From Muribaculaceae bacterium (GTDB lineage: Bacteria > Bacteroidota > Bacteroidia > Bacteroidales > Muribaculaceae): a DNA stretch of 64,000 bases. The notes beneath the pieces were generated by a model. That model worked only from the letters and a program-made list of their open reading frames with translations. It made no database searches and had not been told where the DNA came from. The stretch's first letter is position 1. The number at the start of each line of letters is the position of its first letter. A program made the position numbers and the translations under genes. The DNA is taken from assembly GCA_017505535.1 (NCBI GenBank), contig JAFVPD010000030.1:248001-312000 (forward strand), read 5' to 3'. Shown in pieces: positions 9,573 through 18,340 of the stretch.

Positions 9573-10334
9573 ATGGAATTGCACTTAAAGAAGCCTATCA
9601 TATTTTTTGATCTCGAAACAACAGGCACAAATATCACCAAAGACCGCATTGTTGAAATTTCAATGATCAAAATAATGCCTAATGGCACTGAAAACGAACG
9701 AACCATACGCTTGAACCCGGAAATGCCTATTCCCGCCGAAGCAACAGCAGTGCATGGCATTACAGATGAAGACGTTGCCAATTGTCGCACTTTTAAAATG
9801 ATTGCGGCAGACCTAGCAAAAAGTTTTCAAGGTTGCGACATAGCCGGCTTCAATTCCAATCGTTTTGACATACCAATGCTCGACCAAGAATTTCAACGAG
9901 CAGGAGTTAAATTTGACTTCTCCAAACCTCGTTTTATCGATGTTCAAACAATCTTCCACAAAAAAGAACAACGAACATTGGTTGCTGCATATAAATTCTA
10001 TTGCGGGAAAGACTTAAATGACGCCCACTCGGCAAGTGCCGACACACGAGCAACATACGAAGTATTAAAAGCTCAATTGGATATGTATGACGATCTTCCA
10101 AACGACATGGAAGCTTTATCGGAATATTCATCTCAAAATCGCAACGTCGATCTTGCGGGAAGAGTCATTTATAATGAACAAAAACAAGAAGTTATAAACT
10201 TTGGGAAGTACAAAGGTCAATTAGTCACTGATGTATTACGTCAAGATCCAGGTTACTATAGTTGGATTTTACAAGGTGATTTCCCTCAAAACACTAAAGA
10301 CGTTTTTACTAACATTAAATTACGCATGAAATAA
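9573..10334 (+). CDS. 3'-5' exonuclease, DnaQ/epsilon-like (DEDDh)
   Basis: 253 residues. All DEDDh catalytic residues are visible: D13 and E15 in FFDLETTG, D99 in NSNRFDIPML, and H152 and D157 in AHSASADTRAT. The first 170 residues form the exonuclease domain; the C-terminal 80 (INFGKYKGQLVTDVLRQDPGYYSWIL) match a short domain often found after such exonucleases in Bacteroidota. Adjacency to dnaN suggests a proofreading or repair role, but a separate polymerase-associated DnaQ cannot be excluded. It overlaps coaBC by one base. Confidence 0.88.
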   Translation: MELHLKKPIIFFDLETTGTNITKDRIVEISMIKIMPNGTENERTIRLNPEMPIPAEATAVHGITDEDVANCRTFKMIAADLAKSFQGCDIAGFNSNRFDIPMLDQEFQRAGVKFDFSKPRFIDVQTIFHKKEQRTLVAAYKFYCGKDLNDAHSASADTRATYEVLKAQLDMYDDLPNDMEALSEYSSQNRNVDLAGRVIYNEQKQEVINFGKYKGQLVTDVLRQDPGYYSWILQGDFPQNTKDVFTNIKLRMK

Positions 10335-11524
10335 TGCTAAAAGGCAAACATATAATCCTTGGCATAACAGGCGGAATTGCCGCTTATAAATCAGTTTATC
10401 TTCTGCGACTACTCATCAAGGCAGGCGCTGAAGTTCAGGTAATTATAACACCATCAGGAAAAGAATTTATCACTCCGGTAACACTTTCTGCTCTTAGTGG
10501 GAAACCTGTTGTGAGCGAATTTTTCAGCGCCAACACCGGAGAATGGCACAGCCATGTTGACTTAGGATTATGGGCCGATGCAATGGTCATTGCTCCTGCT
10601 ACGGCCTCCTCAATAGCAAAAATGGCCCATGGAGTTGCCGACAATATGCTCATCACAACTTATTTATCGGCCAAAGCCCCCGTCTTCATAGCACCCGCGA
10701 TGGATTTAGATATGTTTGCCCATCCAACTACTCAAAACAATATTGAGCTACTAAAATCCTACGGCAATCACATCATTGAGCCAACGTCAGGAGAATTAGC
10801 AAGCCATCTCGTAGGCAAAGGTCGTATGGCTGAGCCTGAATCTATTGTAGAAAAACTAACTGCATTTTTTGCGACAGGAAAAGATTTACAGGGAAAAAAA
10901 ATGTTGATCACAGCCGGTCCTACTTACGAAAAAATTGACCCGGTTAGATTCATCGGCAATTATTCTTCCGGTAAGATGGGATATGCATTAGCTGAAGAAG
11001 CGGCTCGTAGAGGGGCTCAAGTAACACTCGTCAGCGGTCCGGTTGCAATTAAAGCTAAACACCCTGCCATTAAAGTTATCGATGTTGAGTCGGCAAAACA
11101 AATGTATGACAAATGCGTGAATATATTTCCAGACGTTGACATAGCCATTATGTGTGCTGCAGTTGCCGACTATGCCCCTGAAAAACAAAGTGACGTAAAA
11201 ATCAAGCGAGAAAAAGACGACATACCTGTAATCAAGCTTGTAAAAAATCCTGATATAGCAGCATCTCTCGGCAAAATGAAAACAGAGGGACAAATTCTCG
11301 TTGGATTTGCGCTTGAAACTAATAACGAAGAAACAAATGCACAAGATAAAATGCAACGTAAAAATCTTGATGCAATTGTTCTAAACTCACTTAACGACTC
11401 TGGCGCCGGATTTGGCACAGACACTAATAAAGTTACCATTTTCTTTGCTGACGGCAACAAGAAAATGTATGATATGAAATCCAAAGCTGAAGTTGCCAAA
11501 GATATTATTGATGCAATAATATAA
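10334..11524 (+). CDS. coaBC: Bifunctional phosphopantothenoylcysteine decarboxylase / phosphopantothenate-cysteine ligase
   Basis: 396 residues. The CoaC flavoprotein half (1-185) has GITGGIAAYKS at the N-terminus, the catalytic histidine H74 in HSHVDLG and a PAMDLDMF version of the substrate-binding PAMN motif. The CoaB half (about 190-396) begins LQGKKMLITAGPTYEKIDPVRF and has NYSSGKMGYALAEEA and the conserved lysine-rich KIKREKDD region. Together they turn phosphopantothenate plus cysteine into phosphopantetheine for coenzyme A. The position before DUF4835 and recN is a conserved Bacteroidota arrangement. Confidence 0.96.
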   Translation: MLKGKHIILGITGGIAAYKSVYLLRLLIKAGAEVQVIITPSGKEFITPVTLSALSGKPVVSEFFSANTGEWHSHVDLGLWADAMVIAPATASSIAKMAHGVADNMLITTYLSAKAPVFIAPAMDLDMFAHPTTQNNIELLKSYGNHIIEPTSGELASHLVGKGRMAEPESIVEKLTAFFATGKDLQGKKMLITAGPTYEKIDPVRFIGNYSSGKMGYALAEEAARRGAQVTLVSGPVAIKAKHPAIKVIDVESAKQMYDKCVNIFPDVDIAIMCAAVADYAPEKQSDVKIKREKDDIPVIKLVKNPDIAASLGKMKTEGQILVGFALETNNEETNAQDKMQRKNLDAIVLNSLNDSGAGFGTDTNKVTIFFADGNKKMYDMKSKAEVAKDIIDAII

Positions 11525-11531
11525 ATCAACG

Positions 11532-12443
11532 ATGACAAAGTTTTTTCGCATATTCATATTCCTAATTTTGACTTTTGTTGGCAATAGTTTAACTGCACAA
11601 GAGTTAAAATGCGAGGTCGAAATAAATTCCGACCAAGTACAAGGCACAAATAAATCGGTGTTCAATACATTGAAAGAAGCAATCAATGATTACATGAATA
11701 CCACCAAATTCTCTCAAGCACAAATTGCTGCTAATGAAAAAATTGAGTGCAAATTGTTTTTTACAATAAAAGAATATGACGATAACACTCTGACCGGAGA
11801 CCTTCAAGTTCAATCTACTCGTCCAGTATATAATAGCACTTATACATCAACTCTGATTAATTTCAAAGATACTAAGATTGAATTCACCTATCAAGAAAAT
11901 GAACCTCTTGTTTTTTCAGAGAATTCAATGGAAAGTAATCTAACCGCAATACTCAATTTCTATGCCTACCTGATTTTGGCTATAGATTTTGACACATTCT
12001 CACCACGCGGAGGAGAACAATTTTATGAGCGAGCCGATAACATCGTGCAAATGGCTCAATCATCAGGAGAAAGTGGTTGGAAAGCTTTTGAAGACACCAA
12101 AAATCGCAGTTCTGTACTAAGCGCATATACAGAGCCTAATACATCTATTATTAGGGACCTCTTATATAAATATCACAGAACCGGCCTTGATGAAATGGTA
12201 TTGAGTCCTGATAAAGGTAGAGCAGCAATTACTGCGTCTATTGAATCAATCAAAAAGATATATGATGTAGCCCCAATGTCGGTAGCGCTTTCAATGTTTA
12301 AAGATGCAAAACTCGATGAATTGGTCAACATATATTCAAAAGCCAACAGTACTGAACGCGAGAAGGTTTATGAATGGCTTTACCCAATTTTCCCAACAGA
12401 AGCCGAGCGTCTCGATAAAATTAAAACAGGAAAGATTAAATAG
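11532..12443 (+). CDS. DUF4835 (PorD-like) secreted protein
   Basis: 303 residues with a Sec signal peptide (MTKFFRIFIFLILTFVGNSLTA, cleavage probably before QELKC). The mature protein begins with QELKCEVEINSDQVQGTNKSVF and contains ARPVYNS-like and FDTFSPRGG-like blocks (visible: STRPVYNSTY and DFDTFSPRGGEQFY) typical of DUF4835. Some annotation systems call this family PorD and link it to type IX secretion; I cannot confirm that from sequence. The gene sits between coaBC and recN, spaced 7-8 bp from each, as in many Bacteroidota. Confidence 0.82.
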   Translation: MTKFFRIFIFLILTFVGNSLTAQELKCEVEINSDQVQGTNKSVFNTLKEAINDYMNTTKFSQAQIAANEKIECKLFFTIKEYDDNTLTGDLQVQSTRPVYNSTYTSTLINFKDTKIEFTYQENEPLVFSENSMESNLTAILNFYAYLILAIDFDTFSPRGGEQFYERADNIVQMAQSSGESGWKAFEDTKNRSSVLSAYTEPNTSIIRDLLYKYHRTGLDEMVLSPDKGRAAITASIESIKKIYDVAPMSVALSMFKDAKLDELVNIYSKANSTEREKVYEWLYPIFPTEAERLDKIKTGKIK

Positions 12444-12451
12444 TTTTAGAA

Positions 12452-14110
12452 ATGATTGAAACGCTTAATATAACCAACTACGCACTCATAGATGAGCTTA
12501 GTATTGATTTTCATAATAATCTCAATATTATTACGGGCGAGACAGGCGCCGGAAAATCAATCATATTGGGCGCTTTATCTATGCTTCTTGGAGAACGAGC
12601 CGACACAAAAGCCGTAAGAAATAAAGAAAAAAAATCAATTATCGAAGCTTCGTTTTCCATAACAAGCTATGAATCGCTAAAACAAGTATGTATTGACAAC
12701 GACATTGATTGGGATAATGAGACATGCATCTTAAGGCGAGAAATAACCCCAAACGGACGCTCTCGTGCTTTTATCAACGACACACCGGTTACACTCACCT
12801 TGCTTCAACAAGTAGCGATGCAATTGGTTGATATTCATTCGCAGCATCAAAATCTCTTATTAGCAACGCCTGAATATCAAATGCACATCATTGATAGTCT
12901 TGCGTCAAATCAATCACTCCTACAAGAATATTCTGAACTGTATGCCAATTATGTTACATCGGTAAAAAAATATAACGAAGCAAAACGTTCTATCGACAAA
13001 AATAGCTCTGACGCCGACTTTATAAGATTTCAGTTACAACAACTGGAAGAAATGAATCTTGTTGATGGCGAACAAGAGGAACTTGAGCGTGAGCACGACA
13101 TATTATCAAACATCTCAGAGATAAAGCAAGCCCTCAACTCTGCGATATCAAGCCTATCAAGCGGGAATAGCAATGCATTGGAACTAATCGGGAATGCTGT
13201 TGGTGATTGCGAAAGCCTGTCAGAGGTTCTTGATGACGCAGAAGCTCTTAGTGCCCGATTGGAATCAGCTCGCATTGAAATACAAGACATTACCGAAACG
13301 TTAGTTGACTTTGAATCCAATCTAAATGCCGACCCTCATGAATTGAATAACATAGAGGAACGACTAAACAATATATACTCACTTCAACATAAGCACAAGG
13401 TTAATTCTATTGCTGAATTAATTGCCCTCAGAGAGAAATATCGGCAACAACTAAACACAATTGATGATAGCGACAATATTCTTTCTGAATTAGAAGACAA
13501 AGCAAAGCATGCCTATCGTCTTGCGCTCAATAAAGCAAAAGAAATTTCTAAACGCCGACATGATGAAGCCAAACAATTTGCTTTGACTTTAAAGGAGACT
13601 GCCCTACCGCTTGGCATGAAAAATTTGCAATGCGATATTAACATCACCACCGAAAACATCTCTTCTACAGGTATAGATGCAGTGCAATTCCTATTTGCAT
13701 TCAATAAAAATCAGCCTCTCATGCCGGTGGGAAATACAGCCTCCGGCGGTGAGATTTCACGTCTCATGCTTTCAATTAAATCAATCATTGCCAACAAGAT
13801 GCAACTTCCTTCAATTATTTTTGATGAAGTTGACACCGGAGTATCTGGAGACGTTGCCAACCGCATGGGTGAAATGATGCAAGAGATTTCCCAAAACCTA
13901 CAAGTCATTGCAATAACCCATCTACCACAAGTTGCCGCCAAAGGAGCTCATCACTTCAAAGTATATAAAGAAGATGACGAAAACTCAACTTTGACTCGAA
14001 TAAAAGAACTTAACATTGAACAACGTATTGAAGAACTAGCATTAATGCTCAGTGGCTCATCAGTTAATAGTGCCGCGCTTGCCAATGCTCGCTCTTTATT
14101 AAAAATATAA
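12452..14110 (+). CDS. recN: DNA repair protein RecN
   Basis: 552 residues. An SMC-like ATPase: Walker A GETGAGKS (29-36), long coiled-coil arms from about 155 to 370, and the C-terminal signature and Walker B region with ASGGEISRLML and IIFDEVDTGVSGDVA. RecN gathers DNA ends during double-strand break repair by homologous recombination. The length and motifs are complete. It lies 8 bp after DUF4835 and 3 bp before rlmB, so it is probably in the coaBC operon. Confidence 0.96.
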   Translation: MIETLNITNYALIDELSIDFHNNLNIITGETGAGKSIILGALSMLLGERADTKAVRNKEKKSIIEASFSITSYESLKQVCIDNDIDWDNETCILRREITPNGRSRAFINDTPVTLTLLQQVAMQLVDIHSQHQNLLLATPEYQMHIIDSLASNQSLLQEYSELYANYVTSVKKYNEAKRSIDKNSSDADFIRFQLQQLEEMNLVDGEQEELEREHDILSNISEIKQALNSAISSLSSGNSNALELIGNAVGDCESLSEVLDDAEALSARLESARIEIQDITETLVDFESNLNADPHELNNIEERLNNIYSLQHKHKVNSIAELIALREKYRQQLNTIDDSDNILSELEDKAKHAYRLALNKAKEISKRRHDEAKQFALTLKETALPLGMKNLQCDINITTENISSTGIDAVQFLFAFNKNQPLMPVGNTASGGEISRLMLSIKSIIANKMQLPSIIFDEVDTGVSGDVANRMGEMMQEISQNLQVIAITHLPQVAAKGAHHFKVYKEDDENSTLTRIKELNIEQRIEELALMLSGSSVNSAALANARSLLKI

Positions 14111-14113
14111 CAA

Positions 14114-14869
14114 ATGAATAAAAACGAATACATCTTTGGAATTCGCGCAGTTATTGAAGCGATTGAAGCGGGTAAACAAGTAGATAAAATTTTCATTAAA
14201 AAAGATCTACAAGGTGAACTCGTTGGAGAATTATTTGACCTGATTAAAATCCATCGCATCGTAACTCAGCGAGTGCCCATTGAGCGAATTAATAAAATCA
14301 CGCGCAAGAACCACCAAGGTGTTGTAGCAATCCTTTCAGCTGTAACATATTACTCTCTCGAGCACATTGTTCCTCAATTATATGAAGATGGGCTACTGCC
14401 TTTCGTTGTCGTTCTTGACGGAATAACCGACGTGCGCAACTTCGGCGCTATTGCACGAACATGCGAATGCGTCGGAGCAAATGCTATCGTTATTCCTGAA
14501 CGAGGAAGCGTTTGTGTAAATGCCGATGCGATTAAGACATCGGCTGGCGCATTACACCACATTCCGGTATGTCGCGAGCACAACATCGTTGGCGCCATTA
14601 AATTCCTGAAAGACAACGGATACAGCATTGTGGCAGCATCAGAAAAAGCAAGTATCAACTATACACAAGCCGACTATACTAACCCCATCGCACTTGTAAT
14701 GGGAGCAGAAGATGTTGGGATCTCGCCTGAGGTATTACGACTTTGCGATACTTTTGTATCAATACCAATGTTTGGAAACATTAGTTCTCTCAATGTTTCA
14801 GTTGCAGCAGGCGTTATGATGTATGAGGTAGTCAGACAGCGTCTAAATGCCGACATGGAAGTATTATAA
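14114..14869 (+). CDS. rlmB: 23S rRNA 2'-O-ribose methyltransferase RlmB/TrmH family
   Basis: 251 residues. An N-terminal substrate-binding domain (EYIFGIRAVIEAIEAGKQVDKIFI) is followed by the SPOUT knot with the three SpoU motifs: GITDVRNFGAIARTCE, LVMGAEDVGISPEVL and SIPMFGNISSLNVSVA. The family transfers a methyl group from S-adenosylmethionine to a ribose 2'-OH; RlmB acts on G2251 (E. coli numbering) of 23S rRNA. The exact target nucleotide is inferred from subfamily resemblance. It begins 3 bp after recN. Confidence 0.9.
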   Translation: MNKNEYIFGIRAVIEAIEAGKQVDKIFIKKDLQGELVGELFDLIKIHRIVTQRVPIERINKITRKNHQGVVAILSAVTYYSLEHIVPQLYEDGLLPFVVVLDGITDVRNFGAIARTCECVGANAIVIPERGSVCVNADAIKTSAGALHHIPVCREHNIVGAIKFLKDNGYSIVAASEKASINYTQADYTNPIALVMGAEDVGISPEVLRLCDTFVSIPMFGNISSLNVSVAAGVMMYEVVRQRLNADMEVL

Positions 14870-14908
14870 CTCTAAAACAATTAATAACTAAATAACACAA
14901 AACACATT

Positions 14909-16099
14909 ATGTCAAAAATCGGATCTGTGATGACCCCCGTTGGGAGAAAAGCATTACTATTGGGTAGTGGCGAATTAGGGAAAGAAGTAGCTATTGAACT
15001 TCAACGTTATGGTGTTGAAGTAGTTGCATGCGACAAATATGCAAATGCTCCCGCAATGCAAATTGCTCATCGTTGCCATGTATTTAACATGCTTGATGGC
15101 GCAAAACTTCGTGAAATTATTGAATTGGAAAAGCCCGACCACATTATTCCCGAAGTAGAAGCTATTGCAACCCCTGTCTTAAAAGAACTTGAAGCAGAAG
15201 GCTACAACGTTACACCAACCGCAAATGCGGCATGGCTCACAATGAATCGTGAGGGTATTCGTCGTCTTGCGGCTGAAGAACTTGGCGTTACAACATCTCC
15301 CTATCGTTTTGCTTCTGACTTTGAAGAATTCAAGAAAGCCGTTGCCGAAGTGGGTATTCCTTGCGTTGTTAAACCAATCATGAGTTCATCGGGGCACGGA
15401 CAAAGTGTAATCAAGAAAGAGGAAGACATTGAAAATTCTTGGAAAATTGCACAAGAAGGCGGACGTGCAGGAGCCGGCCGTGTTATCGTAGAAGGATTTG
15501 TAAACTTTGACTACGAAATCACCCTACTCACTGTGCGCAGTTGCTCAGGAACAACATTCTGCGCTCCAGTTGGACACATACAAATTGATGGTGACTATCG
15601 TTATTCTTGGCAACCTCAACCCATGAGCCAATCAGCACTTGCATCGGCACAAGAAATTGCGAAGAAAGTAACCGATGCATTGGGTGGTTATGGTATTTTC
15701 GGTGTTGAATTATTTATTCAAGGCGATAATGTTATCTTCAGTGAAGTTTCTCCACGCCCACACGACACTGGAATGGTAACAATGATTTCCCAAGACCTCA
15801 GTGAATTTGGGCTTCACGCCCGTGCTTTGCTCGGACTTCCTGTACCAGCTATTCGCTTCCTTGGCCCGTCTGCGTCAAGAGCTATTGTTGTGGAAGGTGA
15901 TACCGATAAAATCGAAATGGATAACCTCGAAGAAGTATTGTCAGAACCAGGCGTACAATTACGCATATTTGGCAAGCCTGAAATCAAAGGACATCGTCGT
16001 ATGGGCGTAATTCTCGCTACCGACGAAACCGTTGAAGCGGCTCGCGAAAAAGCCGAAAGAGCCTACAACGCGCTTCGCATAAACGTACTCCCACGCTAA
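14909..16099 (+). CDS. purT: Formate-dependent phosphoribosylglycinamide formyltransferase
   Basis: 396 residues. An ATP-grasp enzyme. The N-terminal [22 protein letters not shown] is characteristic of PurT, followed by the ATP-grasp core with [15 protein letters not shown] (lysine and glycine-rich loop) and the metal-binding FGVELFIQ...[15 protein letters not shown] region. It makes formyl-glycinamide ribonucleotide in purine synthesis from formate and ATP, without folate. It is 39 bp after rlmB and closes the run of plus-strand genes with a strong terminator. Confidence 0.96.
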   Translation: MSKIGSVMTPVGRKALLLGSGELGKEVAIELQRYGVEVVACDKYANAPAMQIAHRCHVFNMLDGAKLREIIELEKPDHIIPEVEAIATPVLKELEAEGYNVTPTANAAWLTMNREGIRRLAAEELGVTTSPYRFASDFEEFKKAVAEVGIPCVVKPIMSSSGHGQSVIKKEEDIENSWKIAQEGGRAGAGRVIVEGFVNFDYEITLLTVRSCSGTTFCAPVGHIQIDGDYRYSWQPQPMSQSALASAQEIAKKVTDALGGYGIFGVELFIQGDNVIFSEVSPRPHDTGMVTMISQDLSEFGLHARALLGLPVPAIRFLGPSASRAIVVEGDTDKIEMDNLEEVLSEPGVQLRIFGKPEIKGHRRMGVILATDETVEAAREKAERAYNALRINVLPR

Positions 16100-16120
16100 G
16101 ATTTATATACTACTATATTC

Positions 16121-16156
16121 ACAACCGCTTTATCTTGCTATAAAGCGGTTGTTTTT
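16121..16156 (+). terminator. Rho-independent terminator after purT
   Basis: A perfect 13-bp stem (16121-16133 with 16140-16152), a 6-nt loop and a following T run. Confidence 0.92.
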
Positions 16157-16273
16157 ATTTCAGACATTACAAATTTGGGAATAGACCGCGTGACTTTATG
16201 TGATTAAATTTTTTACCACAACAGTTACATTTGTAATTGGCACTTTTATGATAACCAATGTTTTTATTTAAGC

Positions 16274-17047
16274 TCAAAGTGCGAAGAATTGTTTTGCATT
16301 GTTTGTTGTAATCTCAGAAACGACATCAACTGAGACTCCCAATACATTGGCTATATATGCAGCAATGTGTACAATATAGGCACTTTCGTTACGCTTCCCG
16401 CGATGAGGAACCGGCGCAAGATAAGGAGAATCGGTTTCAAGTAATATGCGATTTAGGCCTATCGTTGGTAACACATCTCGTAATTTTGAGTTTTTAAAGG
16501 TAACAATGCCATTGATGCCAAAATAGAAATCGCCATATTCCCTTATGAGAGCCACATCTTCAACAGAGCCTCCAAAACTATGAAACACGCATAGTGGCAG
16601 ATTCTCGCGACGTGATTTCATTAAATCTATTATTTCGTGAAGTCCATCTCGACAATGAATTATCACAGGTAGGTTTTTATCTCTGGCCCATTGCAATTGC
16701 ACATCAAGGCACTCCTTTTGTTGGTTTACGAAAGTTTTATCCCAATACAAATCAATACCCACCTCTCCTACTGCCACATAACGTGTGGTAGAATTCAGTT
16801 CGGCTTCAATCACATCTAAATCGGCTCGCCAATTATCATTGACCTCAGTCGGGTGAAGCCCCATTGCCATGACAACATTTTCAGGAAAATTGGATTGCAG
16901 TTGCTTCATCGGCACAATGGTTGTCAAATCGACATTAGGGAATACCATAAGCCCTACTCCGGCATTGATAGCTCTTTGAACAGCATCGATGGGCGATGGT
17001 TGGAACTCCTCAAGGTATAGATGAGTGTGAGTGTCAATCAATTTCAT
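16274..17047 (-). CDS. TatD family metal-dependent hydrolase (DNase)
   Basis: 257 residues. A TIM-barrel amidohydrolase with metal ligands visible as DTHTHLY at the N-terminus, GEVGIDLYW (Glu), IIHCRDG (His), VFHSFGG (His) and LETDSPYLAP (Asp). TatD enzymes are Mg-dependent 3'-5' exonucleases acting in DNA repair and turnover. The motif set and length are complete. It is 9 bp downstream of the prenyl synthase gene on the same strand and is probably co-transcribed with it. Confidence 0.92.
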   Translation of the reverse strand: MKLIDTHTHLYLEEFQPSPIDAVQRAINAGVGLMVFPNVDLTTIVPMKQLQSNFPENVVMAMGLHPTEVNDNWRADLDVIEAELNSTTRYVAVGEVGIDLYWDKTFVNQQKECLDVQLQWARDKNLPVIIHCRDGLHEIIDLMKSRRENLPLCVFHSFGGSVEDVALIREYGDFYFGINGIVTFKNSKLRDVLPTIGLNRILLETDSPYLAPVPHRGKRNESAYIVHIAAYIANVLGVSVDVVSEITTNNAKQFFAL

Positions 17048-17056
17048 TATGAAGAC

Positions 17057-18022
17057 TTAGTTTTCTCTTCGACAAGATTTTAGTGCTAAATTTACAAAGA
17101 AATCTTTTGACTCGTCGGGAATATCCACATTTTCCAATTCGGCAATTGCAAGTTGTGCATATTGATCTATCAAATCGTGACATCTTTGTGCCAAATTCAA
17201 TTTATCGTAAATAGCTCTAACCGAATGGATTTTCTCTTGAGGCTCCACATTTTTATTTCCGATAAATTTAGCCAATTCTCCGGTTTCATCTTCTTTCAAA
17301 GCTGAGATAAGTAACCATGTTTTTTTATCGTTCAAAATGTCTCCTCCTATATTCTTTCCAAACACTTTGGGATCACCATAGGTGTCTAAATAATCATCTT
17401 GCAATTGGAACGCCAATCCAAGTTTTACTCCATAATTATAAAAACTTTGACATATTTCATCATTTGCGCCGGCCATCAATGCTCCCATTTTGCAAGCACA
17501 ACCAAGCAAAACCGATGTTTTGAGTCGTATCATCTCAATATATTCTTCAATAGCAACATCATTGCGTGACTCGAAATCCATATCATATTGCTGACCTTCA
17601 TACACTTCAATAGCTGTTTGATTAAACAATTTAATCACATGGCACAACTTCAAGTCACTACATTTACACACCAATTGAGTTGCCATCGTCAACATTGTAT
17701 CACCCGACAATATTGCAGTCGATTCGTTCCATTTCTTATGCACCGTTGGGCGACCGCGACGCACATCGGCATTGTCCATCACGTCATCGTGCAACAAGGT
17801 AAAGTTATGGAACATTTCTATACCCAAGGCCTGATTCAACGACGTATCCAAATTACCTCCAAGCGCAGTACAAGCAGCGAGGGTGAGCACAGGGCGAATG
17901 CGTTTACCACCTCCATGCAATGTATATTTTATTGGCTCATACAACCCAAATGGCGACTGAGGATAGGCAATGGTATCTATTGCACCATTAATACAATTCA
18001 ATAATTCTTCTTGAGTAAACAT
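17057..18022 (-). CDS. Polyprenyl (all-trans) diphosphate synthase
   Basis: 321 residues. The first aspartate-rich motif LLHDDVMDNADVRRG and the second LQDDYLDTYGD are both intact, as is the GGGKRIRP substrate-binding motif near residue 35. The family condenses isopentenyl diphosphate onto an allylic diphosphate; the product chain length depends on the residues just before the first motif (MFHNFTLL), which are small enough for products longer than farnesyl, but this is an inference. The product may feed menaquinone or undecaprenyl pathways. Confidence 0.9.
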   Translation of the reverse strand: MFTQEELLNCINGAIDTIAYPQSPFGLYEPIKYTLHGGGKRIRPVLTLAACTALGGNLDTSLNQALGIEMFHNFTLLHDDVMDNADVRRGRPTVHKKWNESTAILSGDTMLTMATQLVCKCSDLKLCHVIKLFNQTAIEVYEGQQYDMDFESRNDVAIEEYIEMIRLKTSVLLGCACKMGALMAGANDEICQSFYNYGVKLGLAFQLQDDYLDTYGDPKVFGKNIGGDILNDKKTWLLISALKEDETGELAKFIGNKNVEPQEKIHSVRAIYDKLNLAQRCHDLIDQYAQLAIAELENVDIPDESKDFFVNLALKSCRREN

Positions 18023-18085
18023 ATAATTCTTGTAATTTTACACTACAAAGTTAAGTCAAACGATTTCCAAATGCAAATAAATAGT

Positions 18086-18093
18086 TATTTTTG
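18086..18093 (+). promoter_or_regulatory. Bacteroidota -7 element (TATTTTTG) before the DUF4250 gene
   Basis: TATTTTTG fits TAnnTTTG, 24 bp before the ATG at 18118, in the divergent gap after the prenyl synthase start. Confidence 0.55.
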
Positions 18094-18117
18094 CATTATA
18101 AAATATGATAGAACATT

Positions 18118-18297
18118 ATGAATGAATTACCATCAGATATTACAATACTTTATAGTTTCATCAACACAAAACTTCGCGACTCCTATTCTTCACTTGAAGA
18201 ACTATGCGAGGACATGCATATCGATTCCCAATGGCTCATTAAACGATTGTCCGAAGGAGGCTGGGAATATAATGCCGAATTGAATAAATTTTGGTAA
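18118..18297 (+). CDS. DUF4250 small protein
   Basis: A 59-residue ORF from ATG 18118 to TAA 18295-18297. The translation starts MNELPSDITILYSFINTKLR and continues with SYSSLEELCEDMHID and SEGGWEYNAELNKFW. The pattern (LP.D..ILYSF.NTKLRD.Y.SL..LC.D followed by an aromatic YNxExNKF tail) is that of DUF4250, a family of about 55-65 residues of unknown function found in Bacteroidota and Firmicutes. A -7 element lies just upstream, and a separate promoter for the helicase overlaps its 3' flank. Confidence 0.82.
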   Translation: MNELPSDITILYSFINTKLRDSYSSLEELCEDMHIDSQWLIKRLSEGGWEYNAELNKFW

Positions 18298-18302
18298 TTT
18301 TC

Positions 18303-18333
18303 TTGCTTTCACCCGACAAAGAAACTAACTTTG
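18303..18333 (+). promoter_or_regulatory. Promoter for the UvrD/PcrA helicase gene, possibly giving a leaderless mRNA
   Basis: TTG (18303-18305), a 20-bp spacer, then TAACTTTG (18326-18333). The expected start site (about 18337-18340) falls 1-4 bp before the ATG at 18341. Confidence 0.65.
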
Positions 18334-18340
18334 CCTTAGA